This document shows positions 56,601 to 64,000 of a stretch of DNA of 64,000 nucleotides, piece after piece (position 1 is the first letter of the stretch; every line of letters begins with the position of its first letter). The notes beneath the pieces were generated by a model. It was not told the origin of the DNA, did no database searches, and was given only the letters and a program-made list of their open reading frames with translations. Source of the stretch: Halioglobus sp. (GTDB lineage Bacteria > Pseudomonadota > Gammaproteobacteria > Pseudomonadales > Halieaceae). Location of the stretch: positions 56,794-120,793 of the forward strand of contig JAPKAY010000003.1 in the NCBI GenBank assembly GCA_028825045.1, written 5' to 3'. The position numbers and the translations under genes were made by a program.

Positions 56601-57334
56601 TCACTGATCTCCAACTGGGTAATTCGCATATGACTTCGGCGCCAACGTCCTGCTAAAGAAATACTATCCTGCCGGTAATCTGCGCCAGAAACACTCCAGC
56701 GCGGGTCAATCAGTTTGAGTTCGGCTACGCTCAGCTCCAAGGGCAGGTCGATAGTTGGAAAGCTACGGGGGCCTGGTGGTGTAGTCTCGTCCTCGGCTTC
56801 AGCCAGCGCCAAGCTTGTGTGAGTCATGACCGCATCCAGCACCTCGATACGGGATTCTACTAGCCGCACACGACCGTGGGTCGGCCCCGCCCGCCACTCA
56901 CCGCCAGACCAATGAATGCGTGTGGCATTGACCGCCAGGGACACTGCCTCGATGGGCAGCGGGAATGTCACCAGCTGTGCTGGCTCCACATCTATTGCAT
57001 CCACGTCTGGCGGTTGTGAGTCGGCCGACACCACCAGGTCGAGGTGTCGCACCTGCAGTTGTCGAAAACAAACGGCCCCGCGCCAAAAACAGTCCATTGC
57101 CCCTTCAGCAACGACATCATCTAACGTCAGGCGCAGATCGCCAGATTCATAACGCAACCGATTCAGATGCAAAGGCCCAAGAAGGGTGCCGCTGCCGTAT
57201 TCAATTTCTGCAGGCCCCCATAAGGATACTGAGACCAGCAAACTGCGTGTACCCGGTTCTGTGGATACAGCAAAAAACACCAGGGCTGGCACAAGCAACA
57301 GAAACACAATCAGCAATCGCCATAGGGACTTCAA
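53636..57334 (-). CDS. tamB: Translocation and assembly module subunit TamB
   Basis: This protein of about 1232 residues has one N-terminal membrane helix and a long beta-rich AsmA/TamB body spanning the periplasm. The closing DUF490 domain (GQLNTIGGEVRAYQQRLVIRRGTLSFLGPP and QADTISYLVRGRP in segments) ends in LYYSFDIK. With TamA it moves or assembles outer-membrane components, and TamB-like proteins also shuttle phospholipids. There is no ATG near the start. The best choice is TTG 57334, overlapping the tamA stop as TTGA. An in-frame TTG at 57367 is an alternative. Confidence 0.9.
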   Translation of the reverse strand: MKSLWRLLIVFLLLVPALVFFAVSTEPGTRSLLVSVSLWGPAEIEYGSGTLLGPLHLNRLRYESGDLRLTLDDVVAEGAMDCFWRGAVCFRQLQVRHLDLVVSADSQPPDVDAIDVEPAQLVTFPLPIEAVSLAVNATRIHWSGGEWRAGPTHGRVRLVESRIEVLDAVMTHTSLALAEAEDETTPPGPRSFPTIDLPLELSVAELKLIDPRWSVSGADYRQDSISLAGRWRRSHMRITQLEISDSVRGNVSLHAELDFSGDWPLQAIAEVELAEPLLGLSVLGRDIAVEATGSLKSLALELSSLGTVSVSAQGEFNVLDPVVPFTAALTAISSDSVPLADIEGIPKNLADGKLDFPVVASASGSLVVQEFAVEAVGSGFSGYDTLQLSLQGRHEAGEITIEGLSAVDSSGTSKLHVSGTLSLAQKVQWSLAMHSSGFALPHFNENLHGRLAGSLSLSGSATGEDWNVAVSKVDVHGEVNERPATIRGFAGLNSRLQLAHSDVEAGMNGAQFSLRTAGDAQSLVDLELVVDDLSRWSPAYGGQVQLQVAVSNDRQHIDISGGAHQVKWAGLSVEDATLVGTFQADADQSFTFQSRLDQLVWNNLTLSALEFSAQGDAGGQAASLATRGDVQGKLTLVGTAFGKLWRGELSPARLKTPYGDWELTEPVGIAWAAESKQLSLATHCWQHQEARVCPQDWLLGEQGSGSLQATAGLALMSGLLPPGMSLDGDAQLQLDAQWNPEAGVSLDGRSIVSGLSFTQQFGEEESLSAEWDEGEVNFQYSNNDLQLDGGLQASGREVVGFTLRASQDGTEPLTGSVSFDEFQLAALTLFVSEISTVGGDISGQLALSGTLEQPLGHGLLSLSGGHLTLMENPTELNNLDLALEVKGDWAQVQGTGMLGGGELQVAGQLKTLPDYRLELTIKGENHTLLYPPSMELQVSENIQLAVAADVMALTGKVTVLSGDFEIEQLPEGSVAVSSSVVEVDQEGNALTEKLPFDVSMNIQLRVLRHLKISGSTINTTLGGDLRLQQQPGRPLQLFGQLNTIGGEVRAYQQRLVIRRGTLSFLGPPANPNIDVRAERQIAGSDISVGIRVQGHLEEDLLLDIYSIPVMSQADTISYLVRGRPADTGAGADGTALALSLASGVVNRSSLVSELNRIPGISRVEFGAQEIEDDTAATVSGYVGSRIYLSYGFGLYEPVNVLTARLYLNARLWFEVVSSLENSADLYYSFDIK

Positions 57335-59124
57335 AATTCGGCCCCAATACTCAGATGTAAATACCAATCAGGATTTTCGTCACTCACGCTGTTGGCTAAT
57401 TCCACGCGAACGGCCCCAACCGGAGTAATGTAGTGAACGCCAAAACCCACGCCGTAGTTGGCGTCAAACTCGCCTTCGTCGAAGGCATCCCCTCCGTCTA
57501 CAAAGAGTGCACCGCGCCACACATCAGTGAAGTAATACTGATACTCCAAACTGCCAGTAACCAACCTGTCTCCCCCGACAACGAGTGTTTTGGTTCTACC
57601 GTTGCCCTCGTCTACGACGATCTCGTTCCCCAGAGACTGGTACGCGTAACCACGTATACTCTGGCTACCGCCTGCAAAAAAGTTAAGGGAGGGAGCCAAC
57701 TCGAATCGATCGCCATTGGCAATTTCAACAACGCCAAACTCTGCCCGACTTACGAAGCGCTGTCGCGGCCAGGGCGTGAACACGGCTCTGAACTCCGCTG
57801 TTAAACGCAGCAGATCAACCACTGAGCCGAGCTGCTCATTACCGGCTTCGAGCGTGTACAACTGACTGAACCCACTTGCTGGATCTACCAACGACCCACT
57901 TTGTACCCTGCCGGACAGAGAACCACCCAACAGTAAGTACTCGTCGTTGCTGTTTATTCCTAACACCTCCCATGACTCGTTGAGGTCGCGGAGAGAATAG
58001 CCGTAAATCCACTGACCGTTACGAATTTCCCGCCTTATCCCCAGCTCATCTTGCTGGCTGTCCAGATCGCCATATTCGTTTTCCTCAGTGCTGGCCCACA
58101 ATTGAACGACATCGTTCAACGGATCGTAGATAGGAATAGAGTAGGTGAAGCGACCACTGGGATTTACCGGTGAATATTGCAGCCGAGTGACCTGGCTATG
58201 CCCATAGCGATTAATTCGCGGTGTTCGCCAGGTTAGGGACACCCGCTCTTCAGTGTCAGTGCTGTACCCTATGCCGACATCAAAACTATGGCTATTAGCG
58301 GCATGCAGTTTCACCTCAATAGGAACTTCATCCTGCCTGGCAAGCAGCCGCAGAGGTTGTACGATGACACTGGAAAAATACCCGGTGCGCTGAAGATTGT
58401 TCTGATATTCGCGCAGCCTGACTTGATCGAAAAAGTCACCTTGCTGAAAGGGTTTAAGAGCATCAAGCAACTCTCTGTTCAGGAGCGCCTCATTCTGGAC
58501 TACCTCACCAAATCGATAGCGCTTGCCGCTATCGTAGGTAAATTCGATATCTGCTGTGCCGGCATCAGCGCGCACCGCCACCCGGCTCTGTAAAATTTCT
58601 GCATCCAGATAACCGCGCTGCTGGCCAAGCGATAACACGCGCTTTCTGAATGCCTCAAACTTTCCGTGGTCCAGCACACTCGCTGACACCAGATTAGTAT
58701 TGCCCAACAGCTCGGTAAAGGCCTCATCGTTGGCGGCCGATCCCAAAAAGACAATACTGATATCTCGAATGCGCACTGGCTCGCCTAAATTCACCGCGAT
58801 TTCGAGCTGCCAGACCGGCTCCGAACGTTGCGTTTGTAGATCAATGATAGGTTGGTAGTAACCCAAGGCCTGCAATGCATGCTCTACTTTACTTCTAGCA
58901 GAAACAAGAAAATTCAGCCGCTCCGGGTTCGTCTGCGGTGCCGGCCCTAGAAAGGCCAGAACATTTCTCTCCGTTTTTCCCTGAAGCCCGGAAACAGTGT
59001 ACTCCAACGTGGCGGCATGAACTGAAAGGGAAACCAGACAAAACAGAGACAGCAGACAGCATCTGAACGCGCAGGAAATCACAGCAACTGGTAATCGTTT
59101 GATCCGACTATCCGCGACGAGCAC
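57331..59124 (-). CDS. tamA: Translocation and assembly module subunit TamA
   Basis: This outer-membrane Omp85-family barrel of about 597 residues has a signal peptide ending SLSVHAA, three POTRA domains (to about 300), and a 16-strand barrel. The barrel has the Omp85 motifs GGSQSIRGYAYQSLG and the closing strand with DWYLHLSIGAEF (terminal Phe). It partners TamB. No ATG precedes the signal peptide. GTG 59124 is the best start and lies inside the end of the methyltransferase gene (17-base overlap). The methyltransferase-tamA-tamB order suggests one transcript with coupled translation. Confidence 0.92.
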   Translation of the reverse strand: MLVADSRIKRLPVAVISCAFRCCLLSLFCLVSLSVHAATLEYTVSGLQGKTERNVLAFLGPAPQTNPERLNFLVSARSKVEHALQALGYYQPIIDLQTQRSEPVWQLEIAVNLGEPVRIRDISIVFLGSAANDEAFTELLGNTNLVSASVLDHGKFEAFRKRVLSLGQQRGYLDAEILQSRVAVRADAGTADIEFTYDSGKRYRFGEVVQNEALLNRELLDALKPFQQGDFFDQVRLREYQNNLQRTGYFSSVIVQPLRLLARQDEVPIEVKLHAANSHSFDVGIGYSTDTEERVSLTWRTPRINRYGHSQVTRLQYSPVNPSGRFTYSIPIYDPLNDVVQLWASTEENEYGDLDSQQDELGIRREIRNGQWIYGYSLRDLNESWEVLGINSNDEYLLLGGSLSGRVQSGSLVDPASGFSQLYTLEAGNEQLGSVVDLLRLTAEFRAVFTPWPRQRFVSRAEFGVVEIANGDRFELAPSLNFFAGGSQSIRGYAYQSLGNEIVVDEGNGRTKTLVVGGDRLVTGSLEYQYYFTDVWRGALFVDGGDAFDEGEFDANYGVGFGVHYITPVGAVRVELANSVSDENPDWYLHLSIGAEF

Positions 59125-59728
59125 TACCCCAGTAGTTATAGCCCGCGATCCTGGGCGTACCGGGAAGATAGCCGGCCTCCAGAGCTGAGACCTCAAACCC
59201 ACCAGAACTTAAAAGCGCCGGGATATCACGATTCAGATGACACCCACCGGCAAGACGCCGCCAGATTGGATTGATCCTGTCCTGCCATTTCTGCACATTG
59301 GTATCTGGCGCACGGCCGTGCTCACAAAAAATAAGGCTGCCTTCCGGACGCAGCACTCTGGCCATACCCTCCAATGCAGTAACCGGATCTGGAATCGTGC
59401 AAAGTGAAAATGTGACCACGACAGTATCGACGCTAGCATCGTCCAGAGGAATTTGTTCGCTGGGCAGTCCAATAAATTCAACCTCAAAACCAAGGTGTTC
59501 AGCCCGCGCACCGGCTAACGCCCATGAGGCTACAGAGGGGTCCAGACCAATGAGCCGATCGACTCGGCTTGCATCGTAATGAGGTAAATTCAAACCTGTC
59601 CCTATGCCAATTTCAAGCACCGTGCCACTAGCAAGCGGAACTACTTTTTGGCGCTGCTTCATAATGGGCTTGGAACCGCAGGCACAGTTTATAAACCTTG
59701 GCAGAACATACCCGTCATAAAAACCCAT
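59108..59728 (-). CDS. Class I SAM-dependent methyltransferase
   Basis: This 206-residue protein has the SAM-binding loop GTVLEIGIGTGLNLPHY (motif I), LIGLDPS (acidic end of the second strand) and VVVTFSLCTIPDP (post-I region). RVLRPEGSLIFCEHG completes the fold. This pattern is shared with UbiE- and phospholipid-type methyltransferases. The N-terminus YDGYVLPRFINCACGSKPI resembles the phosphatidylethanolamine N-methyltransferase-like group, but I cannot fix the substrate. ATG 59728 follows GAGGG at eight bases. It overlaps tamA, so an envelope-lipid role would be plausible. Confidence 0.85.
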   Translation of the reverse strand: MGFYDGYVLPRFINCACGSKPIMKQRQKVVPLASGTVLEIGIGTGLNLPHYDASRVDRLIGLDPSVASWALAGARAEHLGFEVEFIGLPSEQIPLDDASVDTVVVTFSLCTIPDPVTALEGMARVLRPEGSLIFCEHGRAPDTNVQKWQDRINPIWRRLAGGCHLNRDIPALLSSGGFEVSALEAGYLPGTPRIAGYNYWGSARRG

Positions 59729-59823
59729 AACCACGACCCTCTCTTTTACCAGCTCTGATTGTAATCTGATGCTAAAAGCAAAAATACGATAAAGTAGCCT
59801 GAATGAAAAAAAAAGGGAGCCTC

Positions 59824-61311
59824 ATGTTCGAATCTCCGACTGTCGACAGCCGGCTCAAGGGCAGCGAATTTCGTAAACAGTCTCTCACTCTGCGACGCGA
59901 GCTCTTACAGGCGCAATTCAAGCTGGCAGAGTTGGATTATCCGGTGATCATTTTGGTCGCCGGCATAGAGGGTGCAGGTAAAGGAGCGCTAATTCACCGC
60001 CTGAACGAGTGGATGGATCCTCGCGGGATCGAAACCATTACTTTCTGGGAGCACTCCGATGAAGAGGAGTCTCACCCCTATTTCTGGCGATTCTGGCGCA
60101 AACTACCTCCTCGTGGACAGATCGGCATATTTTTGGGGACCTGGTATAGAAAACCTGCCGACGCCTTCCTTAAAGGTCGTATGAAGCGCAAGGAGTTCGA
60201 CTGGCACTGCCATCAAATCGAATCCTTTGAACAGATGCTGCACAATGACGGTGCGCTAATCATCAAACTGTGGCTGCATGTCAGCCACGACACACAGCGC
60301 CGACAACTTGAGGAAAATGCGCCTGAGAAAGAACAGATTCCGCGAGTCGCAGAGCAGCCCGATGAACTGGCGGGTAACTACAAAAAACGCCTGGCAATAG
60401 CTGAGAAACTAATCCTGGCAACCGACACTGAAAGTAATCCCTGGCACCTGATTGAGGCAGAGGATCGGCATTACCGCGACATCACCGCGGGCAACATTAT
60501 ACTGGCCGCCATGTGCGACCGAGCGTCAACAGGACTGCCGCCAGAACCCCCGGTGCGTGATATGAATACGGCGGGACCGGGCACGAGGGCGCAGCCTAAG
60601 GCACTGGACACCGTAGACCTGAGCCTGGTTCTGGACCAGGACACCTATAATCGCAAGCTAAAGAAATACCAGGACAGGCTGCAGGACCTAATCTGGAAGG
60701 CCTATCGAAAAAAACGCTCGGTGGTTGCGGTCTTTGAGGGTTGGGATGCTGCAGGCAAAGGCTCCGCGATACGCAGGGTCACTGGTGCCGTCGACCCCAG
60801 ATTATACCGCCTGGTTCAATTCGCAGCACCCAGTGATGAAGAGCGCGCGCAACACTACCTGTGGCGATTCTGGCGCCAACTCGAACGGGATGGCCGCTGT
60901 ACCTTTTTCGATCGCTCCTGGTATGGCCGCGTTCTGGTTGAGCGAGTGGAGCAATTCGCCGCAGAACGCGAGTGGCAACGGGCATACAACGAGATCAACC
61001 GGTTTGAGGAACAACTGGTCAATCACGGCAGCATCGTGCTGAAATTCTGGATACATATCAGCCCCGAGGAACAGCTATCACGCTTTAAGGAGCGCGGGGC
61101 TGAACCTTACAAACGGTACAAAATTACCCCTGAGGACTGGCGAAATAGAGAACAGTGGCCTGCCTACGAAGACGCAGTTAACGAAATGGTTAATCGCACC
61201 AGTACTTCGCACGCTCCCTGGACGCTGATTTCTGGCAACGACAAACCCTATGCCCGAATACAGATTCTAAAAACGTTTTGCAAGACCATCAAACGGGCAT
61301 TGGATGATTGA
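59824..61311 (+). CDS. pap: Polyphosphate:AMP phosphotransferase (two-domain PPK2)
   Basis: This 495-residue protein consists of two PPK2 domains in tandem, the class that uses polyphosphate to phosphorylate AMP to ADP. Walker A of the first is GIEGAGKG at about 47-54, followed by WRFWRKLPPRGQIGIFLGTWY. The second domain has GWDAAGKGSAIRR (about 306) and CTFFDRSWYGRVLVERVE, including the catalytic Asp and Arg lid residues. The C-terminal domain appears to be the active one, as in the class. ATG 59824 is preceded by AGGGAG. An earlier ATG at 59803 stands before a nine-A run and is less likely. Confidence 0.92.
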   Translation: MFESPTVDSRLKGSEFRKQSLTLRRELLQAQFKLAELDYPVIILVAGIEGAGKGALIHRLNEWMDPRGIETITFWEHSDEEESHPYFWRFWRKLPPRGQIGIFLGTWYRKPADAFLKGRMKRKEFDWHCHQIESFEQMLHNDGALIIKLWLHVSHDTQRRQLEENAPEKEQIPRVAEQPDELAGNYKKRLAIAEKLILATDTESNPWHLIEAEDRHYRDITAGNIILAAMCDRASTGLPPEPPVRDMNTAGPGTRAQPKALDTVDLSLVLDQDTYNRKLKKYQDRLQDLIWKAYRKKRSVVAVFEGWDAAGKGSAIRRVTGAVDPRLYRLVQFAAPSDEERAQHYLWRFWRQLERDGRCTFFDRSWYGRVLVERVEQFAAEREWQRAYNEINRFEEQLVNHGSIVLKFWIHISPEEQLSRFKERGAEPYKRYKITPEDWRNREQWPAYEDAVNEMVNRTSTSHAPWTLISGNDKPYARIQILKTFCKTIKRALDD

Positions 61312-61392
61312 ACTGGCATGTTACACATGCGCGATACGCTTCGAGTCGCTACTCAGCGAATCTCCGGTGCCGCGCTGCTGCTATGCGATGGA

Positions 61393-62577
61393 TCAGGAAA
61401 CCGCATCCACCCGTTCGACGATAGTCCCGTTGGCGGTGCCTCCACCTTCACAGATCGCAAGCAGACCGTAGCGCTTTCCACTGCGATGCAACTCATGCAC
61501 CATCGTCGCCATTAACTTAGCGCCAGTGCTGCCCAAAGGGTGTCCCAGTGCCTGAGCCCCGCCATTGACGTTCAACTTCGAAAGATCTGCTTTCATCGCC
61601 TTGGACCAGGCCAATGGCACAGAACCAAACGCCTCATTCACTTCAAATAAATCGATGTCATCCATACTCAGACCGGCTTTCTCCAACACTTTTTTCGTTG
61701 CCGGTATGGGTCCTTCCAGCATGATTACCGGGTCTGATCCAATCACACTCATGGCAACGATACGCGCCAATGGCTTCAGTCCGAGTCGCTTGCAGGCCTC
61801 CCCATTGGCTATCATCACCGCTGCAGCGCCATCACAAATTTGCGAAGCGTTGGCGGCGGTTAACAAGCCACCTTCCTGCAGGGGCTGTAACCCCGCGATC
61901 GCTCCCAATGTGGCGTCCATGCGGATACCTTCATCCTGACTATGCATTTCCAAGGAGCCATCTTCCAGTTCAACTTCAATAGCTACGATCTCATCCTGGA
62001 ACCGGCCTTCCTCAACCGCTTTCTTGGCTTTTACATGGCTATCGAACGCAAAGGCATTCAACTCATCCTGTGTCAGTTCGTACTTTTGTGCCAACATTTC
62101 TGCGCCGGCAAACTGATTAAATTGCACGCCCGGATAGCGCTCGGACATTTTCTTGCCATAGGGCACGCCGTGATCCGCTTTGAACCCGTCAATGATATTC
62201 GCGCCGATAGGCACCTGACTCATGCTTTCAACGCCACCGGCGATCACCACATCCTGAGTGCCCGACAACACCCCCTGCGCAGCGAAGTGCATTGCCTGCT
62301 GCCCAGACCCACACTGCCTGTCCACAGTCGTGCCCGGTACCGCCTCTCCCAGCACCGAGGAAAGGCAAACGTTGCGTGCGACATTACTGGACTGAGCACC
62401 CACCTGAGAGACACAGCCAAAAATCAAATCGTCTATTTCCGTCACGGAAACACCCGATTTCGCGACCAGCGCATCGACGACTTCGGCCCCAAGGTCGATA
62501 GGGTGCATTTTCGATAATCGGCCGTTCTTCTTTCCGCCTGCACTGCGCACCGCAGCCACAATATATGCATCTGTCAC
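61393..62577 (-). CDS. Acetyl-CoA C-acyltransferase (thiolase)
   Basis: This 394-residue thiolase has the nucleophile Cys89 in DRQCGSGQQAMHFAAQ, the NEAFGSVPLAW motif, His346 in ALGHPLGSTGAKL, and the second catalytic Cys376 in ICEGGGTANGT. It either cleaves 3-ketoacyl-CoA in beta-oxidation or makes acetoacetyl-CoA. No fadB-like or phaB-like partner lies next to it, so the direction is open. GTG 62577 is preceded by GAGGAG. It lies 63 bases downstream of the DUF1145 gene on the same strand. Confidence 0.93.
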   Translation of the reverse strand: MTDAYIVAAVRSAGGKKNGRLSKMHPIDLGAEVVDALVAKSGVSVTEIDDLIFGCVSQVGAQSSNVARNVCLSSVLGEAVPGTTVDRQCGSGQQAMHFAAQGVLSGTQDVVIAGGVESMSQVPIGANIIDGFKADHGVPYGKKMSERYPGVQFNQFAGAEMLAQKYELTQDELNAFAFDSHVKAKKAVEEGRFQDEIVAIEVELEDGSLEMHSQDEGIRMDATLGAIAGLQPLQEGGLLTAANASQICDGAAAVMIANGEACKRLGLKPLARIVAMSVIGSDPVIMLEGPIPATKKVLEKAGLSMDDIDLFEVNEAFGSVPLAWSKAMKADLSKLNVNGGAQALGHPLGSTGAKLMATMVHELHRSGKRYGLLAICEGGGTANGTIVERVDAVS

Positions 62578-62640
62578 GTCTTATTCTCCTCTAGTTTTCA
62601 ATGTGTAGAAATAGCGGTTTGCCGCAATGGCCTATTAAAT

Positions 62641-62898
62641 CTAGCTCTTTCCCTGGGCCGCCTTAAGCTCATTAACATGCAAAACGCCGAAAAGAAATAC
62701 GTTTACCAGGTGTCCACCGAGCGAGCCACCGGCCTCTTTACAAAGGTTGAAATAAACTGCAACTTCTATTATGTGAACCACTACAAGAATCCCCAATAGT
62801 CGCAACGACCATATTCCAACATCAGAATCTCCCTGCATCAACGCCAGGCCAATCAAAACGGCGTACACCACGAGTAGTACAATTTTCGCTGTAGACAT
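62641..62898 (-). CDS. DUF1145-type small inner-membrane protein
   Basis: This 85-residue protein has three predicted helices (about 4-22, 29-50 and 60-78) and the conserved middle VHIIEVAVYFNLCKEAGGSLGGHLVNVFLFG in overlapping segments. That pattern is shared with the DUF1145 family, common in gammaproteobacteria, often near lipid genes and without known function. ATG 62898 has AAGGAG upstream. It follows the PlsC-type gene after 10 bases, so the two are probably one transcript. Confidence 0.8.
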   Translation of the reverse strand: MSTAKIVLLVVYAVLIGLALMQGDSDVGIWSLRLLGILVVVHIIEVAVYFNLCKEAGGSLGGHLVNVFLFGVLHVNELKAAQGKS

Positions 62899-62908
62899 GT
62901 CTTTCTCC

Positions 62909-63658
62909 TTAAGGCTTGTTTGTATAGGCTTGCGGGTCTAGCCGATGCATCTCGGACTCAATCCACCGTTCGACTTCGTCCATCAGTTCCCCCGGCTCAC
63001 GACCCTGAGCGCACACTGGCTCACCGATGGACACATCAATGGTTCCCGGATTCATCCAGAAAGAACGACGCGGCCAACAACGGGCGGAAGTGACTGCGAT
63101 GGGTACGATATACGCTCCGGTGGCAACTGCCAAGCGTGTTGCGCCGCTTTTGTAGTTTCCCTTCTTGCCCCGCTCGGTACGCGTACCCTCAGGAAACATA
63201 ATAATCCATTTCCCGCGGTCCATTAACACTTCGCCCTGCTCCGCAACCTTGGCCCAGGCCTCATTGCGATTCTTGCGGTCAATATGGATCATCCCCAGCC
63301 GACCCATACACCAGCCGAACACAGGGACACGTAACAGTTCTTTCTTGAACACATATGCCAGCGGATGTGAGGTAAAACTGGCAAAGAAAAATGTTTCCCA
63401 GGTGGACTGGTGTTTGGGACACAAAATCAGCCGGCGCATGTCCTGGGCTGTAGGTAGGTTTTCCTCCCCGTGAACACGATAGCGAACACCGGCAAGAACG
63501 CGTGCGGCGACAATTACGCCGCGCAGCCAGGGCGCGGCAAACCACCACCACAACTTGTCGTCCCTGAGAGAAAGAGAACACAACACGAGCGTAAGCCCGA
63601 CAGGAATTACCGACACGACTATCCAAACAAAGACGAGAATCGAGCGAAATGCGTTCAT
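62909..63658 (-). CDS. 1-acyl-sn-glycerol-3-phosphate acyltransferase (PlsC type)
   Basis: This 249-residue inner-membrane acyltransferase adds the second acyl chain in phospholipid synthesis. The N-terminal helices (about 5-30) are followed by the catalytic HX4E form in CPKHQSTWETFFF (His-x4-Glu, where the family usually has Asp). FPEGTRTERGKKGNYKSGATRLA is the glycerol-phosphate-binding block, and PIAVTS follows. ATG 63658 is chosen; a TTG six bases upstream is less likely. The His-x4-Glu form is known in related proteins. The gene diverges from the MBL-fold gene that starts at 63787. Confidence 0.88.
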   Translation of the reverse strand: MNAFRSILVFVWIVVSVIPVGLTLVLCSLSLRDDKLWWWFAAPWLRGVIVAARVLAGVRYRVHGEENLPTAQDMRRLILCPKHQSTWETFFFASFTSHPLAYVFKKELLRVPVFGWCMGRLGMIHIDRKNRNEAWAKVAEQGEVLMDRGKWIIMFPEGTRTERGKKGNYKSGATRLAVATGAYIVPIAVTSARCWPRRSFWMNPGTIDVSIGEPVCAQGREPGELMDEVERWIESEMHRLDPQAYTNKP

Positions 63659-63786
63659 TCTCAAGTTCCATCAATTAACTGGGATGCATTAAAACAGAAT
63701 GTGGGCTCAGACGAAAACCCACGGCCTGCTTTTCAGCTAAAATCGCGCTAGTATTCAAAAAAGACCAATATCGGGACCAAATTCAC

Positions 63787-64000
63787 ATGCCGACGCGTCA
63801 AAGCACGGGCCTACATTCCTTATCCAACAGCTCCTACGCTTGGCTGGCCTCAAAAGGCAGCTGGGGATGGAGTAATGCGGGACTGATCGTCGATGGGGAG
63901 GAATCCCTGCTGGTGGACACGCTGTTCGATTTGGCGCTCACCGAGGAAATGCTCCGCTCAATGCGTGACGCCGAACCACTCGCTAGCAATATCAATACGC
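63787..64000 (+). CDS. MBL-fold metallo-hydrolase, N-terminal part (runs off the window)
   Basis: The frame opens at ATG 63787 and continues past the window end. The visible 71 residues read MPTRQSTGLHSLSNSSYAWLA, then WSNAGLIVDGEESLLVDTLFDLALTEEM. The GLIVDGEESLLVDTLFD stretch is the first beta-strand pair of the metallo-beta-lactamase fold. The HxHxDH zinc motif would lie further on, outside the window. This is therefore a probable cytoplasmic hydrolase of unknown substrate, divergent from the PlsC-type gene. Confidence 0.75.
   Translation, partial: MPTRQSTGLHSLSNSSYAWLASKGSWGWSNAGLIVDGEESLLVDTLFDLALTEEMLRSMRDAEPLASNINT

Noticed and set aside
59803..59823. Earlier ATG of the PPK2 gene followed by nine A
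   Set aside because: AGGGAG stands at the right distance before ATG 59824, and the residues between the two ATGs are not conserved-looking. The A-run is noted but needs no special role.

Overview
The window is a stretch of a bacterial chromosome of moderate GC content. It is densely packed and carries mainly housekeeping genes. The product set (AcnB, MiaE, RlmKL, FimV, CvpA/PurF/MetZ, TamA/TamB, GlnS next to CysS) and the order leuC-leuD-asd-fimV-truA-trpF-trpB-trpA-accD-folC-SPOR-cvpA-purF-metZ match the block known from Pseudomonas and its relatives. A gammaproteobacterium is therefore clear. A marine Cellvibrionales/Halieaceae-type organism is my best guess, but it is not proven by sequence alone. 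I see no prophage, insertion sequence, CRISPR array or rRNA operon.

Layout. 1-3.4 kb: the end of an MFS transporter, an exported protein of unknown function, a kappa-GST/HCCA-isomerase-like protein preceded by a run of ten G, and a second MFS transporter. 3.6-6.1 kb: tRNA-His and tRNA-Pro flank a ThuA-like lipoprotein and nagA. 6.3-12.4 kb: folD, the glnS-cysS pair, ppiB, and miaE overlapping a DUF1289 gene. 12.6-20.5 kb: acnB, then a converging MoxR/DUF58/transglutaminase operon, then metZ. 20.5-35.0 kb: the long minus-strand anabolic block (purF, cvpA, SPOR protein, folC, accD, trpA, trpB, trpF, truA, fimV, asd, leuD, leuC), headed by a divergent LysR regulator with a well-formed shared promoter and operator region. 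leuB is absent from its usual place.

35-48.7 kb is more individual: a thioesterase, a flavodoxin, an NADP-dependent oxidoreductase, rlmKL, an XRE-type DNA-binding protein with a repeat-encoded lysine-rich tail, an exported protein overlapping a lipoprotein gene, a luciferase-like monooxygenase, a serine-hydrolase lipoprotein and pyruvate phosphate dikinase. A 398-base gap at 38195-38592 holds two perfect DnaA boxes in a 12-bp palindrome. Small relics lie at 44667-44792 (fadE-like) and 48781-49020 (a membrane ORF split by TGA).

48.7-64 kb holds lipid and envelope functions: acyl-CoA ligase, alanine-glyoxylate-type aminotransferase, a membrane metal-dependent hydrolase with a coupled small protein, methyltransferase-tamA-tamB, a two-domain PPK2 (polyphosphate:AMP phosphotransferase), thiolase, a DUF1145 protein, a PlsC-type acyltransferase and the start of an MBL-fold hydrolase.

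Most of the window is ordinary core genome. The best candidates for something new are the DnaA-box palindrome, the XRE/basic-tail gene with its two unknown envelope neighbours, the TGA-split membrane ORF, the leuC/lysR control region, and the catalytic-residue change in TrpA.
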